Origin: Zeus faber
Lineage: Eukaryota > Chordata > Actinopteri > Zeiformes > Zeidae
Length of the DNA: 64,000 nt
NCBI GenBank assembly: GCA_960531495.1
Contig: OY482850.1
Coordinates: 3,431,084 to 3,495,083, forward strand
Direction: 5' to 3'
Shown here: positions 45,941 to 58,410 of the stretch, one piece after another
Layout of the letters: every line of letters starts with the position of its first letter
Position numbering within the stretch: position 1 is the stretch's first letter
Translations under genes and position numbers: made by a program
Notes under the pieces: generated by a model
The model's database searches: none
Told to the model about the DNA's origin: nothing
Seen by the model: only the letters and a program-made list of their open reading frames with translations

Positions 45941-46394
45941 AATAAAATAATTCCACTTTTGTAAAACATGTATATTCCTACTGTTTAAATAAATGCTTTT
46001 TTAAAAACAAAACTAGTTGTGTGTTGTAGATGCTGTTCAACGTTCCCTCAAAACACAAGAACAAAGCAGTGATTGGCCCATTCAGCATTATGTAAATTAG
46101 CCTTGTGGTTTTAGCTACCCCATTTGCATTCTGGGAGCCTGCTGAATGAAGCAAGTCTCGGCGAAACTTTCAAGGTGATTATCTCAGAAACACGGTTTGC
46201 CACACCCTTGTCATAAACAAGTCATAGCTTTAAAAATATTTGCTTGATTTCCACAAGTGACATCTTGTTTGGAAGCACTGATTCTCCACTTTCAAATGAT
46301 GTGAAAAATAAAATAAAATAAGTCTAAAGCCGCAAAATGACCCTTAACTATGCGGTGGGTCACAAATGTGCATAATTACAGGGCGCATTCGTGC

Positions 46395-47240
46395 AGGCGA
46401 CCACAAGGGGCGCCGCCAAGCAGCACTCCCAGTTCCGGAAAACCCTGGATATCTCATGTGTTCAGACCAAGGACATGCAGCTTGGCCAGGTGATTACTAG
46501 AAAGGGCCTGGGTGGGATAGGTCATTTTTGGAACCTCCGGCCCCGACTCATCCCCCTCAATCACCGTGGTAGCTAGACAAAATGACACCCACTCCTTCCA
46601 CTGCTTTAGGAGGTTAAGGGGAGGAATCTGAGTCGCCCTGCCCCTGCCTGGCCGCATAACCTCATTATCAACATCCCCAACCCGTGGTGTGACCACGAAG
46701 AGCCCTTGCCACTTTGCAAGTAATTTAGATATGAATGTAGGGAGCAACACCAACACCTTGTCTCCTGGTGCAAATTGCCTTAGCTGAGCCTCTCTGTCAT
46801 ATAACTGGCACTGACCTTCCTGGGCCTGGACCAAATTCTCCCGTGACAACGCTCCAGTGCTTGTAGCTTTGCTCACAGGTCCATAACAAATTGAACTTCA
46901 GTCTTACTGGTGCTAGGCCCTTCCTGCCTTAATTAGGTCCAGCACCCCTCGGGGTTTTGTGCCAAAGAGAAGTTCAAAGGGAAAAAGTCCCGTGGAGGCC
47001 TGGGGAACCTCTGCACAGCAAACAACAGAGGGTTAAAAAATGTATCCCAATAATGGCTATTGTCAAGCACCAACTTACGAACCATGTTCTTCAGTGTCTT
47101 ATCGAACCGCTCCAGCAGGTCGTGGCTCAGGGGGTGGTACATGCTAGCCCAAATTTAGCGGACGGCCAACAGATTGTAAAGTTCCCGAAGTGTACATGAC
47201 ATAAAAGAAGTTCCCTGCCCTGTTCTTATTAAAATGTGCA
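46395..47240 (-). pseudogene. Gmr1-like integrase fragment
   Basis: The minus strand reads RTLRELYNLLAVR, stop, then MYHPLSHDLLERFDKTLKNM with the Glu of ERF kept (unlike the copy at 1.5 kb). It continues LLFAVQRFPRP, LRQFAPGDKVLVLLPTFISK, LLAKWQGLFVVTPRVGDVD and LNLLKQWKEW. This covers the end of the core and the whole C-terminal domain. The zinc finger, first Asp and RT are absent. One stop lies at about 47155 and another near 46930. It is close in sequence to the first element in the window. Confidence 0.8.
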
Positions 47241-48535
47241 TATAAACATTATGACTTTCACACGCCAGCAGGCTTGACGTTACATGCATGCATGATATTT
47301 CATATTTTAAAACAGAGGAGAATCTTAAAGCCGCTTTGTTTTCGCTGGAGTAAAAAGGCGTTCTCGGGTGAGGTGTAAAAGACTGTCAATCACCTCAATG
47401 AGTTATTCCCTGACCTGTTCTCCTGCCCTTAATTTAACCAAATTCCACTCTAACAAAGGGAAGCGAGGCCCCAAAACACCCCACCAATTGGTTCCACAAT
47501 GTGGATAATTTGCACATTAATTAGCCACTGCTGAGTGTGTCCCCAGTGCCGCGGGACTTGAAAAAACAGAGTGTTATTCTCCTTGTTGGAAGCTCCTTGT
47601 GTGTTGCCAAATGCCAGTTATACATACTGTGAACAAATGTCCCGCTAGGGGGTGAAATGAAATGTTAAGTTGTACAAGTAAGTCTCCCACACATTTGTAA
47701 ACCTTTTCAGGATGTGGGGTTAAATGGCTTTAATAGAGACCAGTATACTTCAAACCAAGGAAAAACCTGTCTCAGATTTCCTCTGACCCCCTTTTATGAA
47801 TGCTAAATACAAATATGTTTTTTTGTAAGGGTTCAGTGAGCAAATGAAAGTTGAACTCTCACGCCTGGCCGGCCAACTGTGTCACATGCGGGAAGAGCAG
47901 TGACCATATTCTTTTCTTGTAAAGCTCTGGATTGCCTTGAGTATACTAGCTTTTACAAGAGCAGCTTCTTTCAGGAAGAATAATTACTCCCAGAGGTTTT
48001 CGCACTTGGTGATGAAAAGTTTGTATCTTCTCACAAAGATAATTTATATATTTATTTACAACAATTTATTTTGAAGAATGCAAATTGTAAATCAGTCACC
48101 TTCACTATGAATTATGCCAGAGTCACTGAATCCCTAGTAATCATTCAATTCTGTTATCGAATAGAAGATTCGCTGCAGGGTTTGATGCACATGCGTGGCT
48201 CACGGATCGTTCATGAACCGGTTCAGGAGTCGTGTTGCCAGCCAATGTAGCCTGCAGTTTACTTGGGCAATTTATGTTGTGGGGACTGGCTACTTGTTTG
48301 CAGAGGGTAGATGTATGGATGGATATCGTTTTTTGCCTCTGAATGTTTTCCCCACTTGTTTACACAATGTAATAATCCAAAAACTATCATGAGTTAATGT
48401 TGCCCCGTTCCCTCCTCCCACATCAAAAATAGAATAAGATGAAAAAAATATGAAATATGATTCATATTTGCTTGTGTACTGTATATATAAACACGTTACA
48501 TGCTTTGAATTAAAAGCATCTATCTATCAATCAAT
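47241..48535. other. Unassigned DNA
   Basis: No element recognised in 1.3 kb. The part 47330-47560 is GC-balanced, with no simple repeats or decayed frames, and could be a conserved noncoding element; this is weak. Confidence 0.3.
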
Positions 48536-48653
<118 letters not shown>

Positions 48654-49254
48654 CTACAGGCGATGGCGAAAGAAGTAATCCATACTACTTTATGTTTTAC
48701 TTGAGTAGAATGTGGAATGAAGGACGTACTTTTAGGACAAATCAATCGATCAAATTGTGTATAGTACAAGTGCCAGAATAGTATTTGAAATGGGATTTTT
48801 TTTTCAACATCCACTTATTTTCTGGAAAGTATGTCTTCTTCTGATTGATTGATTTATTTATAAATGTCCATACCACAGCCACAGTTGACTGACAACAACT
48901 ATCTACTATCTCAACTATCTTATTATGCTCTTTCATAAAAAGGGCCAGTTAAATTAGAAGTATCAAATATGGGATTTTTTTGAAGAAATTAATCTTGCAG
49001 TTTACCACCTTAAAGTGCTTGACATGAAATGTACTTACATATGAAAAGGGAAAAAAAACCTCTCATACGACTCAATTACCTCACTTTTTGAAGAGAAGAC
49101 AATTTCTATCCTAAATGCTCAGATACATGTAAAGATAATGTGCAAAATTAAGAGATTTGTTTCAAATACAGTGGAGAAAAAGCTCAGATTGTTCACGAAA
49201 AAGAGAACTATCCTGGCGAAAGTACGCTACCGCGAGGAAGTGGGGGGGTTAAGA
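48654..49254. other. Unassigned AT-rich DNA
   Basis: No feature recognised. Confidence 0.4.
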
Positions 49255-49360
49255 GGGTTTAAATTGCATGGATTTAAACTTTGTTCTGATGAGCACGAAA
49301 TAAAAGTGGGACACTGGTTTCACTTTTTTTCTCAATGGCTTAGTAAATTCAAGGTTGGAA
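49255..49360. repeat. Unknown dispersed repeat, copy 2
   Basis: Similar to 35280-35385 in the same orientation. A 110-codon frame spans it, but the similarity to a noncoding copy argues against a gene. Confidence 0.55.
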
Positions 49361-49609
49361 GTTCTGAGAAATCAGGCTTCAAAGTTTTAGAAGCATTTCC
49401 AGACTTTTGCCGCGCAAAACACACATTTAGAAACACAATTATTGCTTTAAATTACATTACATTTGGATAGTACTGTACTCCTTCAATGAGATGATGATGA
49501 ATGTGTTTTTCTGAAATGTACTTTAAACATTAATCTGTAAAAAAATGGTTGGAAAATGCATAATTCAAGTAAATCGTTAATTTTATCTTTAAGTTGATTC
49601 ATAAGTAGG

Positions 49610-49900
49610 GTGTGGGGATGGCGTGGTTTGAGTAGCCACACCTGTCCTGGGTCTAGGTAATTGGGGCCCAGGATCAGAGTGGCTGCATACCTGTTGCTTG
49701 TTGGTTGGTCTAACAGGCAACAGGTAAAACCCCCATCCCCACACACACGCAGGAGAGGAGCCCTTGTCATGACATGGCTTATTCCATCTGGCCCACTCTA
49801 TACAATAAACTGTGTTTCTGAAACCCCGTCGTCTGTGTCTCTGTGCTGGGAGTTCCTGAAAACGGCACATGGGTGGCATGTGGCAGGCGCAACTGCCACA
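49610..49900 (+). repeat. LTR of the compact LTR family
   Basis: Begins TGTGGGGATGGCGTGG and ends GCGCAACTGCCACA, 291 bp, closely similar to 30361-30657. About 135 bp of internal-like sequence follow (CTCTGGAATGGGGAAGGGAC matches CTCCAGCACGGGGAAGGGAC after the LTR at 30.1 kb). This is therefore a 5' LTR with a truncated body. Confidence 0.7.
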
Positions 49901-51140
49901 CTAGCACGTAAACAGGGACTCTCTGGAATGGGGAAGGGACACAGCAGCAACCCTTTTACCACTGGCAGCAGCAGGACTCACGGTCTCCAGCGGATGGTTG
50001 TGGGAGAAGCAGCCGCAGCGACCACCACAGGTATGTAAGTTTGAGAGATTTCAGTGGATGCTAAACTGAGATATTGACCTTTGAACCCTGATCAGGGTAT
50101 GGTCAAGGTATATCTCAGTAATTAAAAAATCTACAAAAATAAGGCGCATTGTTTTGGACAGCTCTTGACATGTTTAGAGGGGTGGTAGTGTCAATGGGGG
50201 GCGCCACTTAAAATGACCTAACATTTAATCCAGGGCTTTGCAAATTAAATATGTAAATTCTGACAACGCAGATATATTCCCCGACCAAATCTAACACCTA
50301 GTTGTGAGTAGTAACACTAGTAACAGGTGCATGTTGTTTTTCACTCATACCTTCTTTTCATTTTTAGGTTTATAATAATATAACTGCCTTACCCATGAGT
50401 CAATGGCATCAAGATGCAGAACAAAATGGCACAGAATTGTAGTTTATGTAGTTTTTATATGGTTAGGATTTAGGATTTCAAACATTTGTAAATAATTGCG
50501 TAAATATTACGCAATGCATATAATATATATATTTTTGCTCCCATAGAAGCCACAAGTTCATATGAGTTCACCTTGTTTTAAGAAAAACATGTTTTATTCG
50601 CAATGTCATGGAGAACTACTACCAATAATCCAGTGTAACAGCGACGTCTCTGATTGGTGGAGCTCGCTGTTACCATGGAAATGTTTACCACACTGGCTGA
50701 TGGGTACATGGGTGCAGGGCAAACAATGACATTTATATACAGTAAAATTCAATGGTATAATATGATGTTGATGGCCCCGGTGCAAAGATTTTTTTGACCC
50801 TCTCCGCGCACATGCACCCAGCGGCATCCTTGTCTCTAGCCATTTTGCTGCTCTACACAATCTGTCGACAGGGGGTGGGGGGTGGGGGGTGTCTGTTACG
50901 CATGTTCATTAGGCACGGTGTTTTGCTTTGTTCAATGAGGAACGGAGTAAAATATACAGTAGGAGCAACTTAGGCAGGGCAGCCAGACCATGACAGGGAC
51001 CAGGCAGATCCATGGCTGGTCCGTGGCTGGCCCGTGTCTCTCAAAGCCCATCCCTACATCCTCGTCGTGAGAGGAGGAAACAGGTAATGCTGACCAACAT
51101 GGCTCTGGTGAAGCGCATGGGCCAATCCCCTGTGACGTGG
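49901..51140. other. Compact-element body remnant, then unassigned DNA
   Basis: 49901-50030 resembles the internal region of the compact element. From 50040 to 51140 nothing is recognised. A G-rich GGGGTGGGGGGTGGGGGGTG block lies at 50874-50893. Confidence 0.4.
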
Positions 51141-51286
51141 ATATAAATGATTACAGAAACATTGATGATGAGTAAAAAACCCAGAAGCCTAGGAGAAGAA
51201 GACTCTTCAGGCAGACATGCTGAAGAGACTATGAAGGCGCATACTGAAAACCATATGGAGAGGGTGCGGCGGAATCTTCTATCCTC

Positions 51287-52037
51287 TATGCAACCTACTA
51301 ACATCGCAACCCGGAACATCAGGACCATGTACCAAGCAGGGAAAACGTCAGTCATTGCAGAAGAGATACAGGTACAAGATCTCTGTACTCGGTCTGTGTG
51401 AAACCAGGATAAAAATAGGAGAAGTCAGACTCGCAACCGGTGAGTCCATATTATACTCTGGACATCCGGATGATAAGGCACCATACACGGAGGGAGTAGC
51501 ATTTTTGCTCTACAAAGAAGCACAGAGGTCCCTCACCAGCTGGGAGCCAATCAACTCCAGAATCATCACTGCGCGATTCCAAACCACACAGAAAAGAATC
51601 AAGCTTCAAGTCATAGAATGCTATGCACCCACCAAAAATGCCAATGAGGAATCAAAGGACAACTTCTACAGTCAACTGCAACAGATACTCCAGACCAGAC
51701 CAGCAAGAGACATCATTGTGCTCATGGGAGACATAAATGCAAAGGTGGGAATGGACAACAGTGGATACCATCTGGTAATGGGAAAGCAAGAAATTGGCAC
51801 CATGAACGAGAACGGAGAGATCTTTGCTGATGTCTGTGCAAACAACAACCTGGTCATATGCGGAACACTCTTTCCCCATGAAACCACCCACAAAGCCACT
51901 TGGGTATCACCTGACCACACTACTGAAAACCAGATCGACCACATATGCATAAACAGGAAGTTCAGACGCTCTCTCCTGGATGTTTGAGTGAAGAGGGGAG
52001 CAGACGCCGGGTCAGACCACCACCTACAGACAGCTAA
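51287..52037 (+). pseudogene. AP endonuclease domain of second RTE-like LINE
   Basis: Reads TNIATRNIRTMYQAGKTSVI, then after a shift near 51365 YKISVLGLCETRIKIGEVRL (catalytic Glu), VIECYAPTKNAN, IIVLMGDINAKVGMD, TTHKATWVSPDHTTENQIDH and, after a stop, GADAGSDHHL. All usual endonuclease landmarks are visible. The early frameshift and the TGA at 51985 inactivate it. Confidence 0.85.
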
Positions 52038-52061
52038 AATACAACTGAAGACCTGTTCAGA

Positions 52062-52491
52062 AGAAGAAAGAAACAGTCTTTAATCGTCACACGACACTCC
52101 ACAACACATGCTTGCACACACACACACGCACATGCTTGATGGTGGCCGGTGAAATGGCTCCTCTGCTTTTGACCCATCCTGGCTTGTCCTTCCTCCGGGG
52201 GCACAGCCAGGAGCAGTGGGCAGCATACGTGGACGCGCCCGGGGACCAGGTGATAAGTGTCCATCGCTGGTCAGACGATGATGGGTGCATGTTTTTGGTG
52301 GGGGTCCTTACTGACGTGAGGTGGAGGAAACCCCATGTGAACACAGGGAGAACATGCAAACTCCACACAGAAAGGCTCCTGTTTTGGAAGATAACCCGCC
52401 GGAGCACGGTGCCAACAGCGCCCCAGGCGGGAATCGAACCCAGGACCTTCTTGCTGTGAGGCAGCAGTGCAATGCACTGCGCCACCGTGCC
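52062..52491 (-). mobile_element. tRNA-derived SINE, copy 2 (near full length)
   Basis: On the minus strand it starts GGCACGGTGGCGCAGTGCAT, then CTGCCTCACAGCAAGAAGGT and GGTTCGATTCCCGCCTGGGG. The body contains GTGGAGTTTGCATGTTCTCC, and the 3' end GTGACGATTAAAGACTGTTT. About 430 bp. It lies inside the RTE-like LINE between endonuclease and linker. Target-site duplication was not identified. Confidence 0.8.
52430..52484 (-). promoter_or_regulatory. Internal RNA polymerase III promoter of SINE
   Basis: Minus-strand A box TGGCGCAGTGC at 52474-52484 and B box GGTTCGATTCC at 52430-52440, 33 bp apart. The B box matches the GGTTCGANTCC consensus exactly, as in tRNA genes. Confidence 0.8.
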
Positions 52492-52620
52492 ACGGTGGAA
52501 GTGTTGGGGAGGAAGAAAACAAACCACAAGCCGTGGCTGTCAACAGAAACACTGAAAATAATCGAAGGGAGGAGGGTAAAAAAACACACAATAAACAACA
52601 GCAGAACATGAGCACAAAAG

Positions 52621-53710
52621 GTGGCAGCCCATAGAGATTATGAAGCTGCAAACAAGGAGGTGAAAAAAAGCGCTAAACACGACAAAATAAATTACATTGA
52701 AGACTTGGCACAGCAAGCGAAGGTCGCAGCCTCAAAGAACAACCTAAAGGATCTCTACCTGACCACAAAGAAACTAGCAGGCAAGTTTAGGCGGACAAAC
52801 ACAAAGATCCGCAACAAGCAGGGTCATCTCTTGACCACCAAGGAAGAACAGCAGAAAAGATGGACGGAGCACTTCAGGGAACTGCTCAACAGACAGCTCC
52901 CTGACCAGACGGTAGAGATCCCACCAGCTGCTCAGATGCTGGAGGTAAGCTGCGATCCCCCAACAAGATCTGAAGTAAAGGAGGCAATAAAGGGATTGCG
53001 CCATGGCAGGGTGGAAGGGCCAGACTAGATCTCTGCAAAGGCCTTACAAACTGCTCTTGAAACCTCAACTACCATGCTTCACCAGCTGATCAAACAAATA
53101 TGGGAGGATGAGATCATGCCAACGGACTGGAAGGATGGCCTCATTGCAATTGTACCCAAGAAAGGAGACCTCAGGGAGTGTAACAACTACAGAGGGATCA
53201 TGCTGCTATCAATATCCGGCAAAGTGTTCAATCGCATTATCTTGGAGAGGCTGCTGAAAGGGGCTGATGAAAGACTGAGAGAGAACCAGGCTGGCTTCCG
53301 GAACAGAAGATCGTGCAGTGACTAAATTTCCACCCTCAGGATCATCATCGAGCAGTCCATAGAATGGAACACCCCTGTCTATGTGAATTTCATTGACTTT
53401 GAAAAGGCATTTGACAGCGTAGACCGGGTGCTGCTGTGGAAGCTCACGGCTCACTATGGTATCCCTCCGAAATATGTAAACATCATCAAGAACAAATTCC
53501 CGGGTATGCAATGTCAAGTGCTCCACCAGGGATCTGCACATGAAAAGATCGAAGTGCTCACTGGTGTGAGACAGGGCTGCCTCCTCTGTCAGTTCCTCTT
53601 CCTCCTATGTATCGACTGGATCATGAAACAAACAACCATCAATAAAAAGAATGGCATCCAGTGGAGTCTGACAGAACACATTGACAATCTCGACTTTGGA
53701 TGACATCGCA
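52621..53710 (+). pseudogene. Reverse transcriptase of second RTE-like LINE
   Basis: Linker with NKEVKKSAKHDKINYIEDLA and WTEHFRELLNRQLPDQ; a stop follows GRVEGPD near 53026. Then IMPTDWKDGLIAIVPKKGDL, CNNYRGIMLLSISGKVFNRI, NQAGFRNRRSCSD, stop, and TPVYVNFIDFEKAFDSVDRV with motif A Asp. LTGVRQGCLLCQFLFLLCID follows. The frame shifts exactly at motif C: LDFG then TGA (53691-53706), two bases short of an F-A-D-D reading. Two in-frame stops and this shift disable it. Confidence 0.85.
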
Positions 53711-54470
53711 CTGCTCTCACATACACACCAACAGACGCAGGACAAGACAACACGGCTGGAAACAACCGCAGCTGTCCTTGGACTCAAAATAAATGGGCCA
53801 AAAAACAAAATCATGCCGATAATCAACAAAAGCATGAATTCAACACTCGAGGGCCACTCTATCGAAGAGGTCAACAAATTTACTTATCTGGGAAGTGTGA
53901 TAGCTGTGGACGGAGGGTCAGAGGAAGACGTAAAGTCAAGAATTGGAAAAGCTAGAGCAGCATTCAACATCCTAATCAAGATATGCAAAGCAAAAAAGAT
54001 CTCTCTCAAGACCAAGCTCAAAATTTTCAACTCCAACGTCAAATCCGTACTGATGTATGGATCTGAAACATGGAAGAACACCACTACCATCATAAGCAAG
54101 CTGCAGACATTCATGAACCACTGCCTAAGACGCATCCTTGGGATCTTCTGGCCAAACAAAATTAACAACATCAACCCATGGGAACACACCAACCAGAAAC
54201 CAATAGAAGTACAGATGAAAAGGAGAGAGTGGATCTGGATTGGTCACACACTGAGAAGAGACAAAACAACAATAACCAAACAGGCACTGAGATGGAACGT
54301 TGAACCTGGGGGAGAGGTCGTCCCAAGAACACCTGGAGAAGAAGCACAGAGCAAGAGTTCAAGAAGGAGGGGCTGACGTGGCAACAGCTGGAGAAGATGG
54401 CCCAAGATAGACGAGGGTGGAGGCGATTCATCAATGGCCCATGTTCTGAAAGGAATTCAAAGGCCTAACT
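53681..54470 (+). pseudogene. C-terminal region of second RTE-like LINE
   Basis: Open from just before motif C in the shifted frame: LDDIALLSHTHQQTQDKTTR, LGLKINGPKNKIM, KFTYLGSVIAVDGGSEEDVK, SVLMYGSETWKNTTTIISKL, FMNHCLRRILGIFWPNKI, RREWIWIGHTLRRD and ITKQALRWNVEPGG. After another shift comes RGWRRFINGPC near 54415. These are the thumb and post-RT motifs of the LINE. It is the longest conserved stretch of this copy. Confidence 0.8.
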
Positions 54471-54487
54471 AACAAACTAACTAACAT

Positions 54488-55640
54488 TTCCTCACATTCC
54501 TCAGTGCTTTTGAGGTGGGTGGGAGGGAGGACATGATGATTGTGGCTGACAATTCTCCCTTCATTGATGAAAAAAGTAATACTACACTATATATAAAGTT
54601 GGGTTCTTAAATTGATATAACTTAATTCATCTCACAATGGTGATTGTTTCTGTTCCCTTTTTCATTAGGGCCTATATTTAAATATAATATGTATTTCAAT
54701 AATTTATAACAATCATAAAACTATTAGTAGGTTGAAAAACATTGTAACACATTATAAGCCACTTTTGAGTCACTACCAAAGTAGGCCGCAGATAAAGCCT
54801 TGCACTTAATGGTCGATCGTTGTCTTATCCTAAGGTCTGGAAGCCCCCACATCTACCAAAACATATGCAATTGCAGACCCATTGACAAAAAATTCCACAT
54901 TCCAAAGGAGCGATAAATCCCCTTTTCACTGAGAGGTGAAAATTCCCACCGGTCCAATGGGGTGGGGGGAACTAAATGGCCTCTCTGTAGAGGCTACTGA
55001 GGAGGAACCAGATATGCAGTTTACTGTCTTACAGGACTTAAAAAAAAAAGACTCAAAATGATTAATCTCTCATCAAAATAGTTGATCATTCATTAATTAG
55101 TTGGCAACTAATTAATTGACGTGTCATTGCATGCATCTCAAAAAATACATCATTAACTTAATTTTTAAATAAAAACCATGAAGTAAAAACTATGTTACAG
55201 TAAAACAATAAGTGTTCAAAAGGATCCATACACTGTTTAGCATAGTATAATAATTTATACAAATTATTATTATATCCCTGGTGTTTATTTTATTCTAGTG
55301 ACATTTATTTATCTATTTGTAATTTTTTATTGTGTCAATGTTGTTTTTTTGAATTTGGAAAATGAATCTATTGAATGGGGGGTGGTGTTGATGGGGGACC
55401 GTTTCTCCCAGAGAGAATGCAGAAATTTGTTGCAATATTTCACAATTATTTAAAGTAAAATACAATCTGATAGTTCAACGACCTTTATTTTGAAATCAAA
55501 AGGCCAAAGATTAGAACCTATAAATCCACACACATAGCCGCTTTAAAAAGAAGAACAACTGCAGTTTACATAATCTACCACTAGTCACGTTAATGTATCA
55601 AGTATTGCATTGCATACCTGTTTTGTCTTACCTCTTAGTA
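54488..55640. other. Unassigned AT-rich DNA
   Basis: No element recognised in 1.15 kb. Several A- and T-runs. Confidence 0.4.
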
Positions 55641-56040
<400 letters not shown>

Positions 56041-56574
56041 CATTCATTCTTCATTCTTCATTCATTCTTCTTCATACATTGCAGTGTTTATCTTACAATA
56101 GACAACCATGTGTCTAATTCACCATTCAGTATGACCCTGCATTGTTGTGGCCCATGATTGTTTAAGATGTCCACTATCAAGTTGACTATCACTTTTATTA
56201 TTCTCTATATTATACTTTATCTTTCTTTTAGTTAAATCATTTTTTTAAATTTATACTACACCACTTCTTTGCATTTTAGATTTTTTAAATATTGTTTATC
56301 AAAACTGTTTTTAAATACTCTTTAAATTATGTTTTTAAACACTGTTCTATTTTAATCACTACTTTGCCCTTATTTTACTTATTATGTAAAGTTGAGTTGG
56401 CTCTGAGACTAAGAATCCCATTACTGGTAATGATGCTTGCATTGCTATCAAGTATTGCACAATAAACTTGAAACCTGAAATTATAATTATATAAACCTAG
56501 TTTGAGAAATCAAAAGCTGACAACAAAAGCTATTGAACTTAGGAATTTAAATACTGTAACCCAAAACAACAGCT
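56041..56574. other. AT-rich DNA, possible LINE tail
   Basis: Mostly AT-rich. The phrase CACAATAAACTTGAAACCTG at 56457-56476 resembles a LINE 3' end, but no coding precedes it. Confidence 0.3.
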
Positions 56575-56613
56575 TATTTTTATTTTATTTTATTTTATTT
56601 TATTTTATTTTTT
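56575..56613. repeat. (TTTTA)n tract
   Basis: Six to seven units of TTTTA. Confidence 0.9.
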
Positions 56614-56945
56614 TGAACCTGTGGTGTCAGCATGCTGGGCATACAACACAGAGTATTTGTAATTCCATTGCATCTAGGACAGAGTTCTCAACCTGCAATG
56701 CAACTCTTTATTAATTCTTTAATCATCAAGAACTGCTGCAATAACTCTGTCCTGTGGACGACTTGTAGGACAATAGCAGCATTTTTTTCATTACACAGAA
56801 CCACCACCAATCCCCCTCTTTGGAGAACTCTCTTACCATGTTTTGGTCTATAAGCAAATAATCAGTACTCCAAGAGGAGGTAAATCACCACAGGTGAAAC
56901 AAATAAACGTGGAACCAAAGAAGGATATGTACATGGAAAAACATA

Positions 56946-56948
<3 letters not shown>

Positions 56949-56999
<51 letters not shown>
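56949..56999. repeat. (AT)n tract
   Basis: About 50 bp of perfect AT, self-complementary. Confidence 0.95.
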
Positions 57000-57002
<3 letters not shown>

Positions 57003-57085
57003 ATCAGATGACAACATGTATCGAAATAACAGAGTTAATTAAGTCCAGAAAAACTGGATCAGCAATTCGGCACGTTCAAAGCAGG

Positions 57086-57129
57086 TGGTGTGTGTGTGCT
57101 TGTGATGAGACTGCCTGTATGTGTGTGTT

Positions 57130-57204
<75 letters not shown>
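57086..57204. repeat. (GT)n microsatellite
   Basis: Imperfect on the left, perfect from about 57133 to 57204. Confidence 0.95.
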
Positions 57205-57207
<3 letters not shown>

Positions 57208-57359
57208 TCACTCAATGTTGTGTCATTATACATTGCATTGGCTACCTGTTAACAATTATACCATTGGAACCTTAAAGAGAATTGTACATGAGTTACAGCC
57301 GTTCAAAGCATCATCAACTGAGGATCCTGTGAACAACAGAAAATATCATTGATAAGATT

Positions 57360-58232
57360 GCACCTGTTAAACTAAAAACATAGAAAAACAAAAAGCCCCC
57401 TGGAGAAATGGACCAGCTATTAGGCAGCTTAAGAGAGAGTCTCGCCAGGCAGAAAGAAAATGGAGAAAGACAAATATTCAGGTTCATCATGAAATTTACA
57501 AGGATAGACTCAATCGATACAATATAGAAATTAAACAGGCAAGACAGTCTTTCTTCTCAAAAATAATTAATGAAAACATCAACAATAGTAAAGTACTCTT
57601 CTTCACTGTTCATCGACTTATTAATCCAACATCTACAAGCCGTCGGAGATGCTCTCCACTGAAAAATGTGAGGAGTTCGCGACATTCTTCAGTAACAAAA
57701 TTCTAGCTATCAGAGAGAATATTAGTGCCTCAACATCCAGAAATGAACCTACCCTTCAGTTCCCCAGTAATATGACTGCAGCCATGGCTCATTTCGTCCC
57801 CTTAGACATAAAAAGACTGGATGATATTGTTGGTCATCTCAGGTCCTCCACCTGCTGGCTGGTGGAGGACCCCCTCCCTCCCACATTTTTTAAAACAGTT
57901 TTTAACTGCGTAGCACATGAGGTGTTAGGAATTTTAAATGGCTCTCTTCAATCAGGTATATTTCCTGCAGCATTTAAAACAGTTGTCATTAAACCACTAC
58001 TGAAGAAGAGCAGTTATTGCCAACTACAGGCCCATTTCCAACCTGCCGTTCCTAGGCAAAATCCTAAAAAAAACAGTTTACCTTCAGCTTAACAACTACC
58101 TAACCTCAAACAACCTTTTAGAAACCTATCAATCTGGCTTTCGACCTCACCATACCACAGAAACAGCACTTAATAAAGTTCTGAACGATCTACACATATA
58201 TACAGATGCCAAAAAATCATCTGTTCTTCTTC
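57360..58232 (+). pseudogene. L2-type ORF2 fragment, pre-RT and RT fingers
   Basis: Early frames include KAPWRNGPAIRQLKRESRQA. From 57649 a 147-codon frame reads CEEFATFFSNKILAIRENIS, LDIKRLDDIVGHLRSSTCWL and GIFPAAFKTVVIKPLLKKSS. After shifts it continues with NYLTSNNLLETYQSGFRPHH-like codons (58092-58150). It stops near motif A, at AKKSSVLLL-like codons, where the LTR fragment begins at 58233. Confidence 0.8.
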
Positions 58233-58410
58233 TGTCAGGCCCACGGCCTCCCAGCAAGTTCCTAGCTCCTAGTGCTTGTTTCAAGTCTCTAGCTTATGTC
58301 TCTTTGTTTCGTCTTCCCCTTACCTGCTTGTCTCCTCTCGTCGACCCAGTCTGTCCGTCCATCTCCAGCCAGCCCGGTTTACCTGCTTGTCTCCACTTGT
58401 CGACCAAGGC
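58233..58410 (+). repeat. Sushi-type LTR fragment
   Basis: Begins TGTCAGGCCCACGGCCTCCC. From GTTTATGTCTC-like sequence onward it matches 61600-61720, for example TTCCCCTTACCTGCTTGTCT and CTCGTCGACCCAGTCTGTC. It lacks about 100 bp of the U3/R part present in the copy at 61.4 kb. It ends at GTCGACCAAGGC, where the TGY repeat starts. Confidence 0.7.

Larger units (their letters stand above)
44787..46370 (+). mobile_element. Unidentified DNA transposon, copy E, with insertions
   Basis: The left end AATGTGACTCACCGCAGCAA matches copy F over about 100 bp. The right part, from 45429 (ATCGATAGTTTCCTTTAGAG) to 46370, matches copies A and D and ends GCGGTGGGTCACAAATG. The terminal motifs are inverted relative to each other. 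About 540 bp of other DNA, including a minus-strand SINE, separate the halves. It is the most complete copy of the family in this window. Confidence 0.65.
51150..54487 (+). mobile_element. RTE-like LINE with SINE insertion
   Basis: Endonuclease, linker, RT and C-terminal region are all present in order, ending in a short tail of AACTAAC units (54464-54487). It is broken by shifts and stops and by a minus-strand SINE at 52062-52491. The C-terminal part has a YLGSVI and YGSETW style seen in RTE-related and similar LINEs; the clade is not certain. It is more complete than the copy at 27.4 kb but a different family. Confidence 0.8.

Noticed and set aside
49138-49470. 110-codon open frame
   Set aside because: It overlaps a dispersed repeat whose other copy (35280-35385) has no matching frame.
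52430-52491. Possible tRNA gene on the minus strand
   Set aside because: A and B boxes are present, but the sequence continues into a SINE body and no cloverleaf acceptor stem closes. It is a SINE head.
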